Shown here piece after piece: positions 18,994-27,780 of a stretch of DNA of 64,000 bases. Position 1 is the stretch's first letter. Each line of letters begins with the position of its first letter. Under the pieces are notes generated by a model. It had not been told where the DNA came from, did no database searches, and saw only the letters and a program-made list of their open reading frames with translations. Both the position numbers and the translations under genes were made by a program. Origin of the DNA: Aquimarina sp. TRL1 (GTDB lineage Bacteria > Bacteroidota > Bacteroidia > Flavobacteriales > Flavobacteriaceae); assembly GCF_013365535.1 (NCBI RefSeq), contig NZ_CP053590.1, positions 1,478,501 through 1,542,500 of the forward strand, in the 5' to 3' direction.

Positions 18994-20319
18994 ATGAAAA
19001 ACAAATTTCGCGCAATTGCTTGTGGGCTTATGATCTTTTCATCGATTAGTGCGCAGGAAGTAACGTACACTGAGTACAATCTAAAAAATGGACTTCATGT
19101 AATCTTACACCAGGAAAACAAAGCTCCTGTAGTCACAGTTGGAGTTATGTATCATGTAGGAGCAAAAGATGAAGATCCGAAGCGAACAGGTTTCGCCCAT
19201 TTTTTCGAACACTTATTATTTGAAGGAACCAAAAATATAGAACGCGGAAAATGGTTTGACATTGTCGCTGCCAATGGAGGAAGAAACAATGCCAACACTA
19301 CTCAAGACAGAACTTATTATTATGAAACCTTTCCTTCTAATAAACTAGAACTCGCTCTTTGGATGGAATCAGAACGCATGCTCCACCCTGTTATAAATCA
19401 AATCGGAGTCGACACTCAAAATGAGGTTGTCAAAGAAGAAAAAAGACAACGTATCGACAATTCTCCCTATGGAAAAATTATATACAGAACGGGGATAAAT
19501 AAACACTTGTTCAAAAAACACCCATATGGTCAATCCGTTATCGGAAGTATGGAACACTTAGACGCAGCCACCTTAGATGAGTTTATTGCCTTTAATAAAA
19601 AATACTACAACCCTAATAACGCTACTCTAGTAATCGCAGGAGACATCAAAATAGAAGAAACTATGAATTTTGTTTCTGACTACTTTGCTCCCATCAAGAA
19701 TATCTCAGAAAAACCAGTAAAACCTAACATACTGGAGGATCCTATCACTACTGAAATTAACGCTAAAGAATACGATGCCAATATCCGAATTCCAGCAAAA
19801 GTTTTGGTATACAGAACTCCTAAACAAGTAGAAAGGGATGCATATGTATTCGATTATATCTCTACAGTCCTAAGTGGAGGAAAAAGCTCCAGGTTGTACA
19901 AAAAGATGGTTACGGATAAAAAAATGGCTCTAGAAGTATTCGCTTTTTCGGATGCACAGGAAGATTATGGAACCTACATCATGGCAGCATTACCTCTAGG
20001 AGATGTTGGTCTAGAAAAACTCCAGACAGAAATGGATAATGCTATCAATAAATTACAAAATGAATTAATCTCTGAAAGAGAATTTCAAAAGCTTCAAAAC
20101 AAGTTTGAAAATAAATTTGTCAATGCTAATTCCAGCATCGAAGGGATCGCAAACTCCCTTGCCAGATACCATATATTATACAAAGACACCGACCTGATTA
20201 ATAAAGAAATTGAAATTTACAGATCCATTACCCGAGAAGACATACAGCGAGTAGCGAAACAATATCTAAATAAAAATCAGCGACTCAATCTGGATTACCT
20301 TCCTGGAACTGGAAAATAA
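18994..20319 (+). CDS. M16 zinc metallopeptidase, catalytic subunit
   Basis: A 441-residue pitrilysin-family protease. A signal peptide (MKNKFRAIACGLMIFSSISAQ) puts it in the periplasm. The inverted zinc motif HFFEH (about residues 66-70) and downstream NEVVKEEKRQR with the third zinc-ligand Glu are intact, and NPNNATLVIAGDI marks the domain junction. It forms a pair with the inactive-type M16 gene 52 bases downstream, together making the two halves of the peptidase chamber as in other bacterial heterodimers. Likely substrate: periplasmic peptides. Confidence 0.92.
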   Translation: MKNKFRAIACGLMIFSSISAQEVTYTEYNLKNGLHVILHQENKAPVVTVGVMYHVGAKDEDPKRTGFAHFFEHLLFEGTKNIERGKWFDIVAANGGRNNANTTQDRTYYYETFPSNKLELALWMESERMLHPVINQIGVDTQNEVVKEEKRQRIDNSPYGKIIYRTGINKHLFKKHPYGQSVIGSMEHLDAATLDEFIAFNKKYYNPNNATLVIAGDIKIEETMNFVSDYFAPIKNISEKPVKPNILEDPITTEINAKEYDANIRIPAKVLVYRTPKQVERDAYVFDYISTVLSGGKSSRLYKKMVTDKKMALEVFAFSDAQEDYGTYIMAALPLGDVGLEKLQTEMDNAINKLQNELISEREFQKLQNKFENKFVNANSSIEGIANSLARYHILYKDTDLINKEIEIYRSITREDIQRVAKQYLNKNQRLNLDYLPGTGK

Positions 20320-20371
20320 AAAAAACATCAATTATCATTATTGATTATCGAATAACAATAAAAACACACAG

Positions 20372-22438
20372 ATGAAAAAAAATATAATCTTTATACTTGC
20401 TTGTCTGCTGATCGCTATCAATTCAAATGCTCAGGTAGACCGATCAAAAATACCCGCATCAGGTCCCACCCCTGTTATTAATCTTGGGAAACCACATTCT
20501 TTCATCCTTAGTAACGGTATGACGGTATTAGTGGTTGAAAATAAAAAACTTCCCAAAATAAGTATCAGCTTATCCATAGACACCCCTCCTCATGTAGAAG
20601 GGGACAAAACAGGAATCAGTTCCTTAACCTCTTCCTTAATGGGGAAAGGAACCCAAAATATGGACAAAAACACTTTTAACGAAGAAGTTGATTTCTTAGG
20701 AGCAACTGTCAATGTTGGAACCTATGGAGGGTATGCTCAATGCCTTTCTAAATACACTGACAAAGTGTTTTCTTTATTTGCAGATGCTGCTCTTCATCCA
20801 AAATTTACAGAAGAAGAATTATCCACAGAAAAGAAACGAACACTGGAAAATATAAAAGCCGGAGAAAACAGTGCTGTCGAAGTGATGAACAGAGTACGGA
20901 ACGCTCTTGTTTACGGAAAAAAACACCCGGCAGGAGAGTTTATCACCAAAGAAACCATAAACAACATCAGTTTACAAGACATAAACAAATACTACCGGGA
21001 TTATTTTGTACCAACAAATGCTTATATGGTTATTAGTGGAGACATCTCTGCAGACCAAGCAGAGAAATTAACCGAAAAATATTTTGGCCCGTGGAAATCT
21101 GCAAAAGCACCTTCTTTTGGAATATCTGACATCTCAGACCCCATATACAGGCAAATCAATTTTGTAGACATGCCTAATGCTGTACAAGCTGAAATTGCGG
21201 TAGTAAATTCTGCTACGATAAAAATGTCTGACACTGATCATCATGCCGCTCTGGTTACTAATTATATCCTTGGAGGTTCTTTTAGCGGATACTTAAATTT
21301 AAATTTAAGAGAGAAAAACGGATACACCTATGGCTCTTATTCTTCCCTTCCAAGAAATAAAAATTACAAAAGTGTCTTTCGCGCTTTTGCCAAAGTACGA
21401 AATAATGTCGCTGATAGTGCCGTGGTAGAAATCCTCAACGAAATAAAAAGAATCCGAACAGAAGACGTTAGTGATGAAGTCTTAAAAAATGCAAAGGCTA
21501 GCTTTCTTGGAAAATTTATTTTATCATCAGAAGACGAAAAAACTATCGCCAATAGAAGCGTACAAATAAAAACAGAAAAACTCCCTACCGATTTTTACGA
21601 AACCTTTATAAATAAAATAAATGCCGTAACGAAGGAGGATGTAAAAAGAATTGCCAACACCTATTTCAACTTAGACAAAGCTCGAATTCTAATTGTAGGG
21701 AAAGGAAGTGAAATTGTGCCTGCTTTAGAAAAAACAACTTTTGAAGGAAAGAAAATACCGATACATTTTTTTGACAAATACGCTACTCGAGTAGAAAAAC
21801 CTGATTACAACAGTGAAGTTCCAAAAGGAGTCACTGCCCAGTCAATCCTGGATAATTATTTTAAAGCAATTGGAGGAAAAGAAAAATTAGCCTCTGTAAA
21901 ATCCACATTTATTACTGCTACTGCAGATTTCAATGGTGCTGTTCTAGGACTATCAGCCAAATCTACCTCGAAAAACCAATCGTTAATAGCCGTAAGTTTT
22001 AATGACCAGATTGCTCAAAAAATAGTTTTTGACGGAGAAAAGGGATACACCATGGCGCAAGGGCAAAAAATAGTTTTTGATGATAATCAGACTGCTCAAG
22101 CTAAAAAAGATTCTTACCCTTTTCCAGAACTACACCAAACAGAAGTTTCTTTACTAAAACAAGAACCTTACGCAAACGGAAAAGCATACGCAGTAAAAAT
22201 AAGTGATAAAAAAACTGCTTATTTTGATACTGTATCCGGCTTAAAAGTCAAAGAAGTAACAGTACAAGAACAAGCAGGACAAAAAATGAGTGTCACTATA
22301 GAGTATGGCGACTACAAAGATGTTAATGGCATTAAGTTTCCTTTCACAATATCACAATCTTTAGGTCCTCAAAAAATGGATTTTATCGTCAAAGAAGTTA
22401 AAGTCAATGAAGGTGTAAGTCCAGAAGATTTTAAATAA
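20372..22438 (+). CDS. M16-family non-catalytic subunit with extra C-terminal domain
   Basis: 688 residues, signal peptide MKKNIIFILACLLIAINSNAQ. The M16 fold covers about 30-450, but at the zinc-motif position it reads TGISSLTSSLMGKGT, so it lacks HxxEH and should be the partner subunit. NREKNGYTYGSYSS-like LREKNGYTYGSYSSL is the R/Y pair of the substrate-binding half. From about 490 (AQSILDNYFKAIGGKEKL) to the end is a second beta-rich domain like an outer-membrane lipoprotein carrier/LolA-type sandwich, ending with DVNGIKFPFTISQ. This tail is often attached to such flavobacterial M16 subunits. Confidence 0.88.
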   Translation: MKKNIIFILACLLIAINSNAQVDRSKIPASGPTPVINLGKPHSFILSNGMTVLVVENKKLPKISISLSIDTPPHVEGDKTGISSLTSSLMGKGTQNMDKNTFNEEVDFLGATVNVGTYGGYAQCLSKYTDKVFSLFADAALHPKFTEEELSTEKKRTLENIKAGENSAVEVMNRVRNALVYGKKHPAGEFITKETINNISLQDINKYYRDYFVPTNAYMVISGDISADQAEKLTEKYFGPWKSAKAPSFGISDISDPIYRQINFVDMPNAVQAEIAVVNSATIKMSDTDHHAALVTNYILGGSFSGYLNLNLREKNGYTYGSYSSLPRNKNYKSVFRAFAKVRNNVADSAVVEILNEIKRIRTEDVSDEVLKNAKASFLGKFILSSEDEKTIANRSVQIKTEKLPTDFYETFINKINAVTKEDVKRIANTYFNLDKARILIVGKGSEIVPALEKTTFEGKKIPIHFFDKYATRVEKPDYNSEVPKGVTAQSILDNYFKAIGGKEKLASVKSTFITATADFNGAVLGLSAKSTSKNQSLIAVSFNDQIAQKIVFDGEKGYTMAQGQKIVFDDNQTAQAKKDSYPFPELHQTEVSLLKQEPYANGKAYAVKISDKKTAYFDTVSGLKVKEVTVQEQAGQKMSVTIEYGDYKDVNGIKFPFTISQSLGPQKMDFIVKEVKVNEGVSPEDFK

Positions 22439-22458
22439 AACAAACATATCATCTATCA

Positions 22459-22493
22459 CAAAAAAGCATCAGTGTATTCTGGTGCTTTTTTAT
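22459..22493 (+). terminator. Terminator between the M16 pair and the EamA gene
   Basis: AAAAAAGCATCAG / CTGGTGCTTTTTT stem with a 6-base loop and one G-T pair, T-runs on both strands; it touches the stop codon of the converging EamA gene and so can serve both. Confidence 0.8.
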
Positions 22494-23368
22494 ATTCTTT
22501 TCCTATTCGCCAAGTACACGCCCAGAATTATAATTCCAGCTGCCATTACCTGCAAAGAAGTAAAAGACTCTCCATCAGCTATCCCCCATATAGATGCTAC
22601 TACAGGAATCATATAGGTCACCGAAGAAGCAAAAACAGGACTACTTATCTGTACCAATTTATTAAACAAGACCTTAGCTACTCCCGTCCCTACTACCGAA
22701 AGCACCAAAAGGTACCCTATACTGGTATACACTCTGGTATCTTCAATAACAGAAACAGTAAAAAAGTCAGAAAAGAGCAATACTAAACAGGATGGAATAA
22801 TCAACAGAACAAAACTTCCACTCGCAATAGCTAAAGGAGAAATCTGGCTTAGATGTTTCTTTATGATATTAACATTGATAGCATAACAACAAGAAGCAAT
22901 CAATACCAATCCCGCATACCAATAGTTTTGATGAGGATTGACAGCTGCCCCTTCCCAAATAAGCATCATACTCCCTAATAAACCAACAAACACCCCTATT
23001 ACCTGATTACTATGAAACCGAAAAGAAAAAACCAAAATTCCAAGCAACAATGTCAACAATGGAGTAGTTGAGTTCAAAACGGAAGCAATTGCACTATCAA
23101 TTTCCGTTTCAGCAAAAGCAAAAAGAAAAGCAGGAATAAATGTTCCTAGCAAAGCTGATAAAAACACCCACTTCCATAATTCTCTACGAATTGTTTTTAT
23201 CGTTCTAAATCCTATTAGCAGTAAAAAAAATGCAGCAAACAATGTCCTAAGAGCCCCCAGTTGAAAAGGACTCAAGCCAATCAATGCCTTTTTTATCAAT
23301 ATAAATGAGCTTCCCCAGACTATTGATAAAACAATGAGATATAGCCATTTTTTTTTGGAGTATTCCAT
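22490..23368 (-). CDS. EamA/DMT family transporter
   Basis: 292 residues with ten hydrophobic helices in two repeats of five (the 5+5 EamA layout). The first repeat starts WLYLIVLSIVWGSSFILIKKAL, and the second repeat ends PVVASIWGIADGESFTSLQVMAAGIIILGVYLANR, the usual second-repeat signature. Members export metabolites or amino acids; the substrate cannot be told. Single gene. Confidence 0.88.
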   Translation of the reverse strand: MEYSKKKWLYLIVLSIVWGSSFILIKKALIGLSPFQLGALRTLFAAFFLLLIGFRTIKTIRRELWKWVFLSALLGTFIPAFLFAFAETEIDSAIASVLNSTTPLLTLLLGILVFSFRFHSNQVIGVFVGLLGSMMLIWEGAAVNPHQNYWYAGLVLIASCCYAINVNIIKKHLSQISPLAIASGSFVLLIIPSCLVLLFSDFFTVSVIEDTRVYTSIGYLLVLSVVGTGVAKVLFNKLVQISSPVFASSVTYMIPVVASIWGIADGESFTSLQVMAAGIIILGVYLANRKRI

Positions 23369-23482
23369 GCTGATAAAAGTAAATTAAAAAAATTGATAGC
23401 TCTTTTGGGGTAAAGCACATTCTATTTTGCTACAGATATTCACACATTAAAAGTATCACAAAACCCTGCTATGAACAACACT

Positions 23483-24058
23483 TTATTCATTCCAGCGTAT
23501 GGTTTCGACCAGCTTTCTCATGTCTCCTTTCATATAATTAGCTGCTGGCAAAATCGAATCGTAATTAGGTCTGGCTTTAAAATAAACAGATCCGCTTATA
23601 AAATGATGTACACTATCTGTAGCATAAAACTGAGATTGAGATGCCGCATCTCCTCTTACCTCATAAAACATCCCATAAACCTTATTCTTTCTGTCATCAT
23701 ACGGCTCCTGTAATATTTCGTCTGCCTTTACCACATGCTCCTGTGTTAGGTTTTGCGCATCTCTCAACAAAGAATCCAGATTATTATTAACTTTAAAATA
23801 CGAGATATACATAGTCGCCTTTAATGTAGGGTATTCTATATTATACCAACAACTTCCTTGCTTCCCCATAGGTTTTACTATCGCCTGTTTATTAACCTCA
23901 AAAGAGTATCCGCAATAAGACAATAAGTCAATATAAGAGGGCTTTGGATAAGATAGTTTAAGCATTGCTTTGGGCTTAGGCAGCGTTTCTTTCCCACACG
24001 CTCCCAAAAGCAATATAACTGCAAAAATAAAAATGCTATATATCCTTCTTTGTTTCAT
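23483..24058 (-). CDS. gldD: Gliding motility lipoprotein GldD
   Basis: 191 residues, lipobox at FAVILLLGAC (Cys21). CGYSFEVNKQA, CWYNIEYPTLKATMYISY and the C-terminal NYMKGDMRKLVETIRWNE are characteristic of GldD, an envelope lipoprotein needed for type IX secretion/gliding in flavobacteria. The start overlaps gldE by 23 bases, matching the conserved gldE-gldD order. Presence of the gene does not prove that the organism glides. Confidence 0.9.
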   Translation of the reverse strand: MKQRRIYSIFIFAVILLLGACGKETLPKPKAMLKLSYPKPSYIDLLSYCGYSFEVNKQAIVKPMGKQGSCWYNIEYPTLKATMYISYFKVNNNLDSLLRDAQNLTQEHVVKADEILQEPYDDRKNKVYGMFYEVRGDAASQSQFYATDSVHHFISGSVYFKARPNYDSILPAANYMKGDMRKLVETIRWNE

Positions 24059-25373
24059 GTATGGTTACTTTTACTCTTTTTATTCGTTTTTTATCCAGAG
24101 ATTCTACTGTAAAATCGTAATGCTCCATTGATAAGATTTCTCCTTTAGCAGGAAAGCTTCCTGATATTTCTAATAAAAAACCGGCAATCGTTTCTGCATC
24201 TCCTTTATTCTCCTCAAACAAGCTTATATCCCCGTCCAGTTTTAATACCTTATAAAAATCTTTTAAAGCAGTCCTACCTTCAAAAAGAAAATTACGATCA
24301 TCCAATTTAGAATAAATCAGATCTTCATCATCAAATTCATCACTAATATCTCCTACGATTTCCTCTATAATATCTTCTAATGATATCAGACCACTAGTTC
24401 CTCCATATTCATCCACTACAATTGCCAGGTGATTTTTTTTATTTTTAAAATCACTCAACAAATCATCTAATTTTTTATTCTCAGGAACAAAGTACGGATC
24501 TCTTAACAGCTTATTCCAGTCTAGCTTTTTATCATTGATATACGGCAACAGATCCTTTACATACAATATTCCAATAATCTTATCAATACTATCTTCATAT
24601 ACTGGTATCCGCGAGTATCCATTCTTTATAATTTCTGGAATGATGGTTTCATACGGAGCTGTTTTATTGATAGCAAACACATCAATACGGGGTCGCATCA
24701 CTTGTTTTGTATCCGTATTTCCAAAGGATACAATTCCTTCCAGAATTTTTTTCTCCTCTGTTGTTGTATCATTATCAGACGTCAACTCTAACGCCTGAGA
24801 TAATTGTCCTACGCTAATATTAGATTTTTGTTTTCCTATTTGATTGTGAATTCCTATTGTAACTCGCTGCATAGGAATACTCAAAGGAGAAATACACCAA
24901 TCCAAAATCTGCAACGGCTTAGCCATCAAATATGAAAATTGCACTCTATTTCTACTAGCGTACACTTTGGGCAGAATCTCCCCAAACAAGAGAATTAAAA
25001 ATGTAGCCAGGATTACTTCTATCACAAAGCGAAGGTCCAGCCATCCTCTCCAGACAATTGCCATATCCTGAAGATATATTTTCCCCAACGCATCCAAAAG
25101 TAAGACAATTGCGATATTGATAAAATTATTTGCTACCAAGATCGTAGCTAACAGCTTCTTAGGCTTACTCAATAACTTAGAAATTACCTTTTGTTTTTCA
25201 GAGATTTCTTCTTCCTCTCTAAGATCCGCAGGTGTTAATGAAAATAAGGCTACCTCACTACCAGAAATCAAGGCAGAACAAATGAGCAGTGCTAGCAATA
25301 GTATTATATAAATAGCCTGAGCAATATCTATCGTAAGAAATTGTATAAATAAGGGTTCAGGGTCAGGGTCCAA
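24036..25373 (-). CDS. gldE: Gliding motility-associated protein GldE (CNNM/CorC-type)
   Basis: 445 residues: a DUF21 membrane domain with about four helices (AIYIILLLALLICSALISGSEVALFSL at 15-41), two CBS domains (MRPRIDVFAIN ... SRIPVYEDSIDKIIGILYVKDLL; KNHLAIVVDEYGGTSGLISLEDIIEEIVGDI), and a CorC/HlyC-type C-terminal domain. The only usable start is a TTG at 25373 giving MDPDPEPL. Belongs with gldD and ssb in one minus-strand operon. Confidence 0.88.
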   Translation of the reverse strand: MDPDPEPLFIQFLTIDIAQAIYIILLLALLICSALISGSEVALFSLTPADLREEEEISEKQKVISKLLSKPKKLLATILVANNFINIAIVLLLDALGKIYLQDMAIVWRGWLDLRFVIEVILATFLILLFGEILPKVYASRNRVQFSYLMAKPLQILDWCISPLSIPMQRVTIGIHNQIGKQKSNISVGQLSQALELTSDNDTTTEEKKILEGIVSFGNTDTKQVMRPRIDVFAINKTAPYETIIPEIIKNGYSRIPVYEDSIDKIIGILYVKDLLPYINDKKLDWNKLLRDPYFVPENKKLDDLLSDFKNKKNHLAIVVDEYGGTSGLISLEDIIEEIVGDISDEFDDEDLIYSKLDDRNFLFEGRTALKDFYKVLKLDGDISLFEENKGDAETIAGFLLEISGSFPAKGEILSMEHYDFTVESLDKKRIKRVKVTIHETKKDI

Positions 25374-25400
25374 ATTCCGTAGGTTTAATTAAACATCGAT

Positions 25401-25862
25401 TTAGAATGGCAAATCATCATCTTCCGCATTTGTATTTTCTACAGAAGAAGTTGAGGGGTTTTCTGTTGCCGCAGGTTGCTGAGGCTGCATCCCGGGCATT
25501 GATCCTCCTGGTTGCCCACTCTCGTTTTTAGGCGTTAAAAATGTAAAATCAGTACATTGTATTTCTGTACTATACCGATCTTTTCCTTGTTCATCTTGCC
25601 ATTTCCTCGTTTTGAGTCGCCCTTCAATATAAATTTTATCCCCTTTCTTCAGGTATTTTTCACATATCTCTGCCGCTTTATTTCTCACGACAATATTATG
25701 CCATTCAGTAGAAACCACTCGTTCTCCTGTACTCTTATTCACATAAGAGTCATTTGTAGCCAGCGGGAAGCGTCCAATACAATTACCTCCTTCAAAATAA
25801 TGCATCTTCACCTCATCTCCTGTATGCCCAATCAGCATTACTTTATTCAATGTTCCAGACAT
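25401..25862 (-). CDS. ssb: Single-stranded DNA-binding protein
   Basis: 153 residues: OB fold at 1-105 (MSGTLNKVMLIGHTGDEVKMHY, STEWHNIVVRNKAAEICEKYLKKGDKIYIEGRLKTRKW), a flexible Gln/Pro/Gly-rich linker and the acidic tip DDDLPF that recruits replication and repair partners. It leads the ssb-gldE-gldD operon, 27 bases before gldE. Confidence 0.95.
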   Translation of the reverse strand: MSGTLNKVMLIGHTGDEVKMHYFEGGNCIGRFPLATNDSYVNKSTGERVVSTEWHNIVVRNKAAEICEKYLKKGDKIYIEGRLKTRKWQDEQGKDRYSTEIQCTDFTFLTPKNESGQPGGSMPGMQPQQPAATENPSTSSVENTNAEDDDLPF

Positions 25863-26008
25863 CTTTTTATATTATTAGGGTTCTTTTAAAACGACAAAAA
25901 AAAGAAAACGGTATCTTTTTTCCTCAATTTTTTTCACAAAAAACTTCCATTTTCCGTGATTCATCACCTATTTACTTATATGTAAATGTACTAAAAAAGC
26001 CGCACACC

Positions 26009-27058
26009 TTAAAAAAAGGCTTCTATAAAATTCCCTATCAAAATAGGAACCGGATACCTTTCTACATCAGATAGGCGCACTTTCTGCTGAGGTGCGCTTA
26101 ATAATGGTAAACACTGCACTTGCACCACATAAAACCAAGTATACAAATGTTGGTGTGATAATTTATGAATAACCGCCTCCTCTTTATAAAGAGAGAGTTC
26201 ATATGTCTGCGCTCCCAGTAACTCCGTAAAAACAGAAGCTTTCTTTAATTCTTCATAAGATATAGGCGCTGACGTTTCTACCAAAGGAAATTCATATAAT
26301 CCTTGCCAAATCCCTTTTCCTGTTCTCTGCTGCAAAATTGTCTCTTCGTTGGTCTGTATTATCAGATATGAGAAATATCGCTTTTTAATTTTTTGTTTTT
26401 TAAGTTTCACAGGTAGCTCTCCTACTTTCTTTTCTTTAAGAGCTACACAATCAGAATCTAACACACACTGTGTACAATCAGGACTCTGTGGCTTGCATTG
26501 CAATGCTCCAAACTCCATAATTGCCTGATTATAGGTTGCCGCTTCTTTTACCTCTAACAATGCTTTAGCTAATTGTTTAAACTCTTTTACCCCCTGAGTA
26601 GTATTAATAGGTGTCGCTACTCCTAAATACCTGGATAGAACTCTGTATACATTCCCATCCACAACAGGCACTGCTTCATCATAGCAAATAGACGCAATAG
26701 CACTTGCCGTATAATCTCCTACTCCTTTTAATAACAATAGAGAAGCATATGAGTCTGGAAATGTCCCCCCTAACTCATCTGCTACGTATTTTGCAGTAGC
26801 ATGCAGGTTTCTTGCTCTGGAATAATACCCTAAACCCTGCCATAATTTCAATACTTTTTCTTCTGGTGCTGCTGCCAGATCAAATACGGTCGGAAACGCA
26901 CTTTTAAAAGACAAATAATACGGTAATCCCTGTGCAACCCGGGTTTGTTGCAAAATAATTTCACTCAACCAAATGCTATAAGGGTCTCTGGTTTCCCTCC
27001 AAGGCATAGAACGTTTGTTTTCTAAGTACCACAAAATGAGTTTTTTACCAAACTTCAT
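26009..27058 (-). CDS. mutY: A/G-specific adenine glycosylase MutY
   Basis: 349 residues removing adenine mispaired with 8-oxoguanine. EIILQQTRV holds the catalytic Glu, LLLKGVGDYTASAIASI is the helix-hairpin-helix, VVDGNVYRVLSR carries the catalytic Asp, and C-x6-C-x2-C-x5-C (CKPQSPDCTQCVLDSDC) binds [4Fe-4S]. A C-terminal NUDIX-like 8-oxoG recognition domain follows (KKRYFSYLIIQTNEE). Its TAAATTTG -7 element (27086-27079) is divergent from the HU promoter. Confidence 0.95.
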   Translation of the reverse strand: MKFGKKLILWYLENKRSMPWRETRDPYSIWLSEIILQQTRVAQGLPYYLSFKSAFPTVFDLAAAPEEKVLKLWQGLGYYSRARNLHATAKYVADELGGTFPDSYASLLLLKGVGDYTASAIASICYDEAVPVVDGNVYRVLSRYLGVATPINTTQGVKEFKQLAKALLEVKEAATYNQAIMEFGALQCKPQSPDCTQCVLDSDCVALKEKKVGELPVKLKKQKIKKRYFSYLIIQTNEETILQQRTGKGIWQGLYEFPLVETSAPISYEELKKASVFTELLGAQTYELSLYKEEAVIHKLSHQHLYTWFYVVQVQCLPLLSAPQQKVRLSDVERYPVPILIGNFIEAFF

Positions 27059-27118
27059 GTTAAAATTTACAATTTTTACAAATTTAATTAGTTAAAGATG
27101 ATAAATTCATCTTAAGTA

Positions 27119-27150
27119 TTGATATTTTGGATTTTAAATTATTATATTTG
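27119..27150 (+). promoter_or_regulatory. Promoter of the HU gene
   Basis: TTG (27119-27121), 21 bases, TATATTTG (27143-27150): full match to the -33/-7 consensus, 40 bases before the ATG. Confidence 0.7.
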
Positions 27151-27190
27151 CCCCCTCGAAAAATTAAGAAACCCCTAAATTAGTATTATA

Positions 27191-27481
27191 ATGACGAAAG
27201 CAGATATTGTTGCAAAAATTTCAGAAAAATTAGGAATTGAGAAAGTAGACGTTCAAGCGACTGTTGAAACATTCATGGAAGAAGTAAAAAATTCTTTAGA
27301 AGGAGGAGACAATGTATACCTTAGAGGATTTGGAAGCTTCATCATCAAGACAAGAGCCGAAAAAACCGGACGTAACATCTCTAAAAACACTACTATTAAG
27401 ATTCCTGCACACAACATCCCTGCATTTAAGCCTGCTAAAGTATTTGTAGAAGGCGTAAAAACTAATGTAGAAGTTAAGTAA
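27191..27481 (+). CDS. HU/IHF family DNA-binding protein
   Basis: 96 residues. MTKADIVAKISEKLGIEKVDVQATVETFMEEV is the dimerising helical part and RGFGSFIIKTRAEKTGRNISKNTTIKIPAHNIPAFKPAKVF the DNA-bending arm with the conserved Pro. It packages and bends DNA. It is followed after 32 bases by a 29-residue basic protein. Confidence 0.95.
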   Translation: MTKADIVAKISEKLGIEKVDVQATVETFMEEVKNSLEGGDNVYLRGFGSFIIKTRAEKTGRNISKNTTIKIPAHNIPAFKPAKVFVEGVKTNVEVK

Positions 27482-27513
27482 GATAATTAATAACCAAAAA
27501 AAGAACACACACT

Positions 27514-27603
27514 ATGCCAAGTGGAAAAAAACGTAAAAGACACAAGGTAGCAACGCACAAGCGTAAAAAAAGAAGAAGAGCTAATCGCCACAAGAAAAAG
27601 TAG
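27514..27603 (+). CDS. 29-residue basic AURKAIP1/COX24-type protein, probable ribosomal protein
   Basis: ATG at 27514 to TAG gives 29 residues, 18 of them Lys or Arg, starting MPSGKKRKRHKVATHKRKK. The pattern KKRKRHKxxTHKRKKRxRxNRHKK is that of the COX24/AURKAIP1 C-terminal domain, the family of mitochondrial mS38 and the related tiny bacterial bS22. It is conserved among Bacteroidota as far as I know and most likely sits on the ribosome. It is easily missed because of its length. It shares a transcript with HU and its stop codon is inside a terminator hairpin. Confidence 0.82.
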   Translation: MPSGKKRKRHKVATHKRKKRRRANRHKKK

Positions 27604-27621
27604 TTTTTTTAACTACTTTTT
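27595..27621 (+). terminator. Terminator overlapping the stop codon of the 29-residue gene
   Basis: AAAAAGTAGTT / AACTACTTTTT, 11-bp stem around a TTTTT loop; the TAG stop codon lies in the 5' arm. Confidence 0.7.
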
Positions 27622-27646
27622 CCGTTTAAAAAGTTCTTTGACATAT

Positions 27647-27692
27647 GAGATAAAACAATGCATATACCGCTATCCATATGCGGTTTTATCTC
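27647..27692 (+). promoter_or_regulatory. Long hairpin in the rng leader
   Basis: Outer stem GAGATAAAAC / GTTTTATCTC (10 bp) and inner stem GCATAT / ATATGC with small internal bulges fold a 46-base element about 90 bases upstream of RNase G. There is no U-run after it, so it is unlikely to be a plain terminator. Confidence 0.55.
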
Positions 27693-27730
27693 AATTTGGA
27701 ATTACAAAATTCCTGTGAAAAAATTGTTTA

Positions 27731-27764
27731 ATCCATCTGTCTCAACATACTTATTGAGATGGAT
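27731..27764 (+). promoter_or_regulatory. Second hairpin directly before the rng start
   Basis: ATCCAT-ctgt-CTCAA / TTGAG-ATGGAT, an 11-bp bulged stem ending 16 bases before the GTG start. The CTCAA and GAGAT words also occur in the preceding hairpin, so alternative pairings between the two are possible. Confidence 0.45.
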
Positions 27765-27780
27765 AAAAATCTAATTGAGA

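Noticed and set aside
22472..22786. 104-codon plus-strand ORF after the M16 genes
   Set aside because: Begins within the terminator and runs antisense to the EamA gene.
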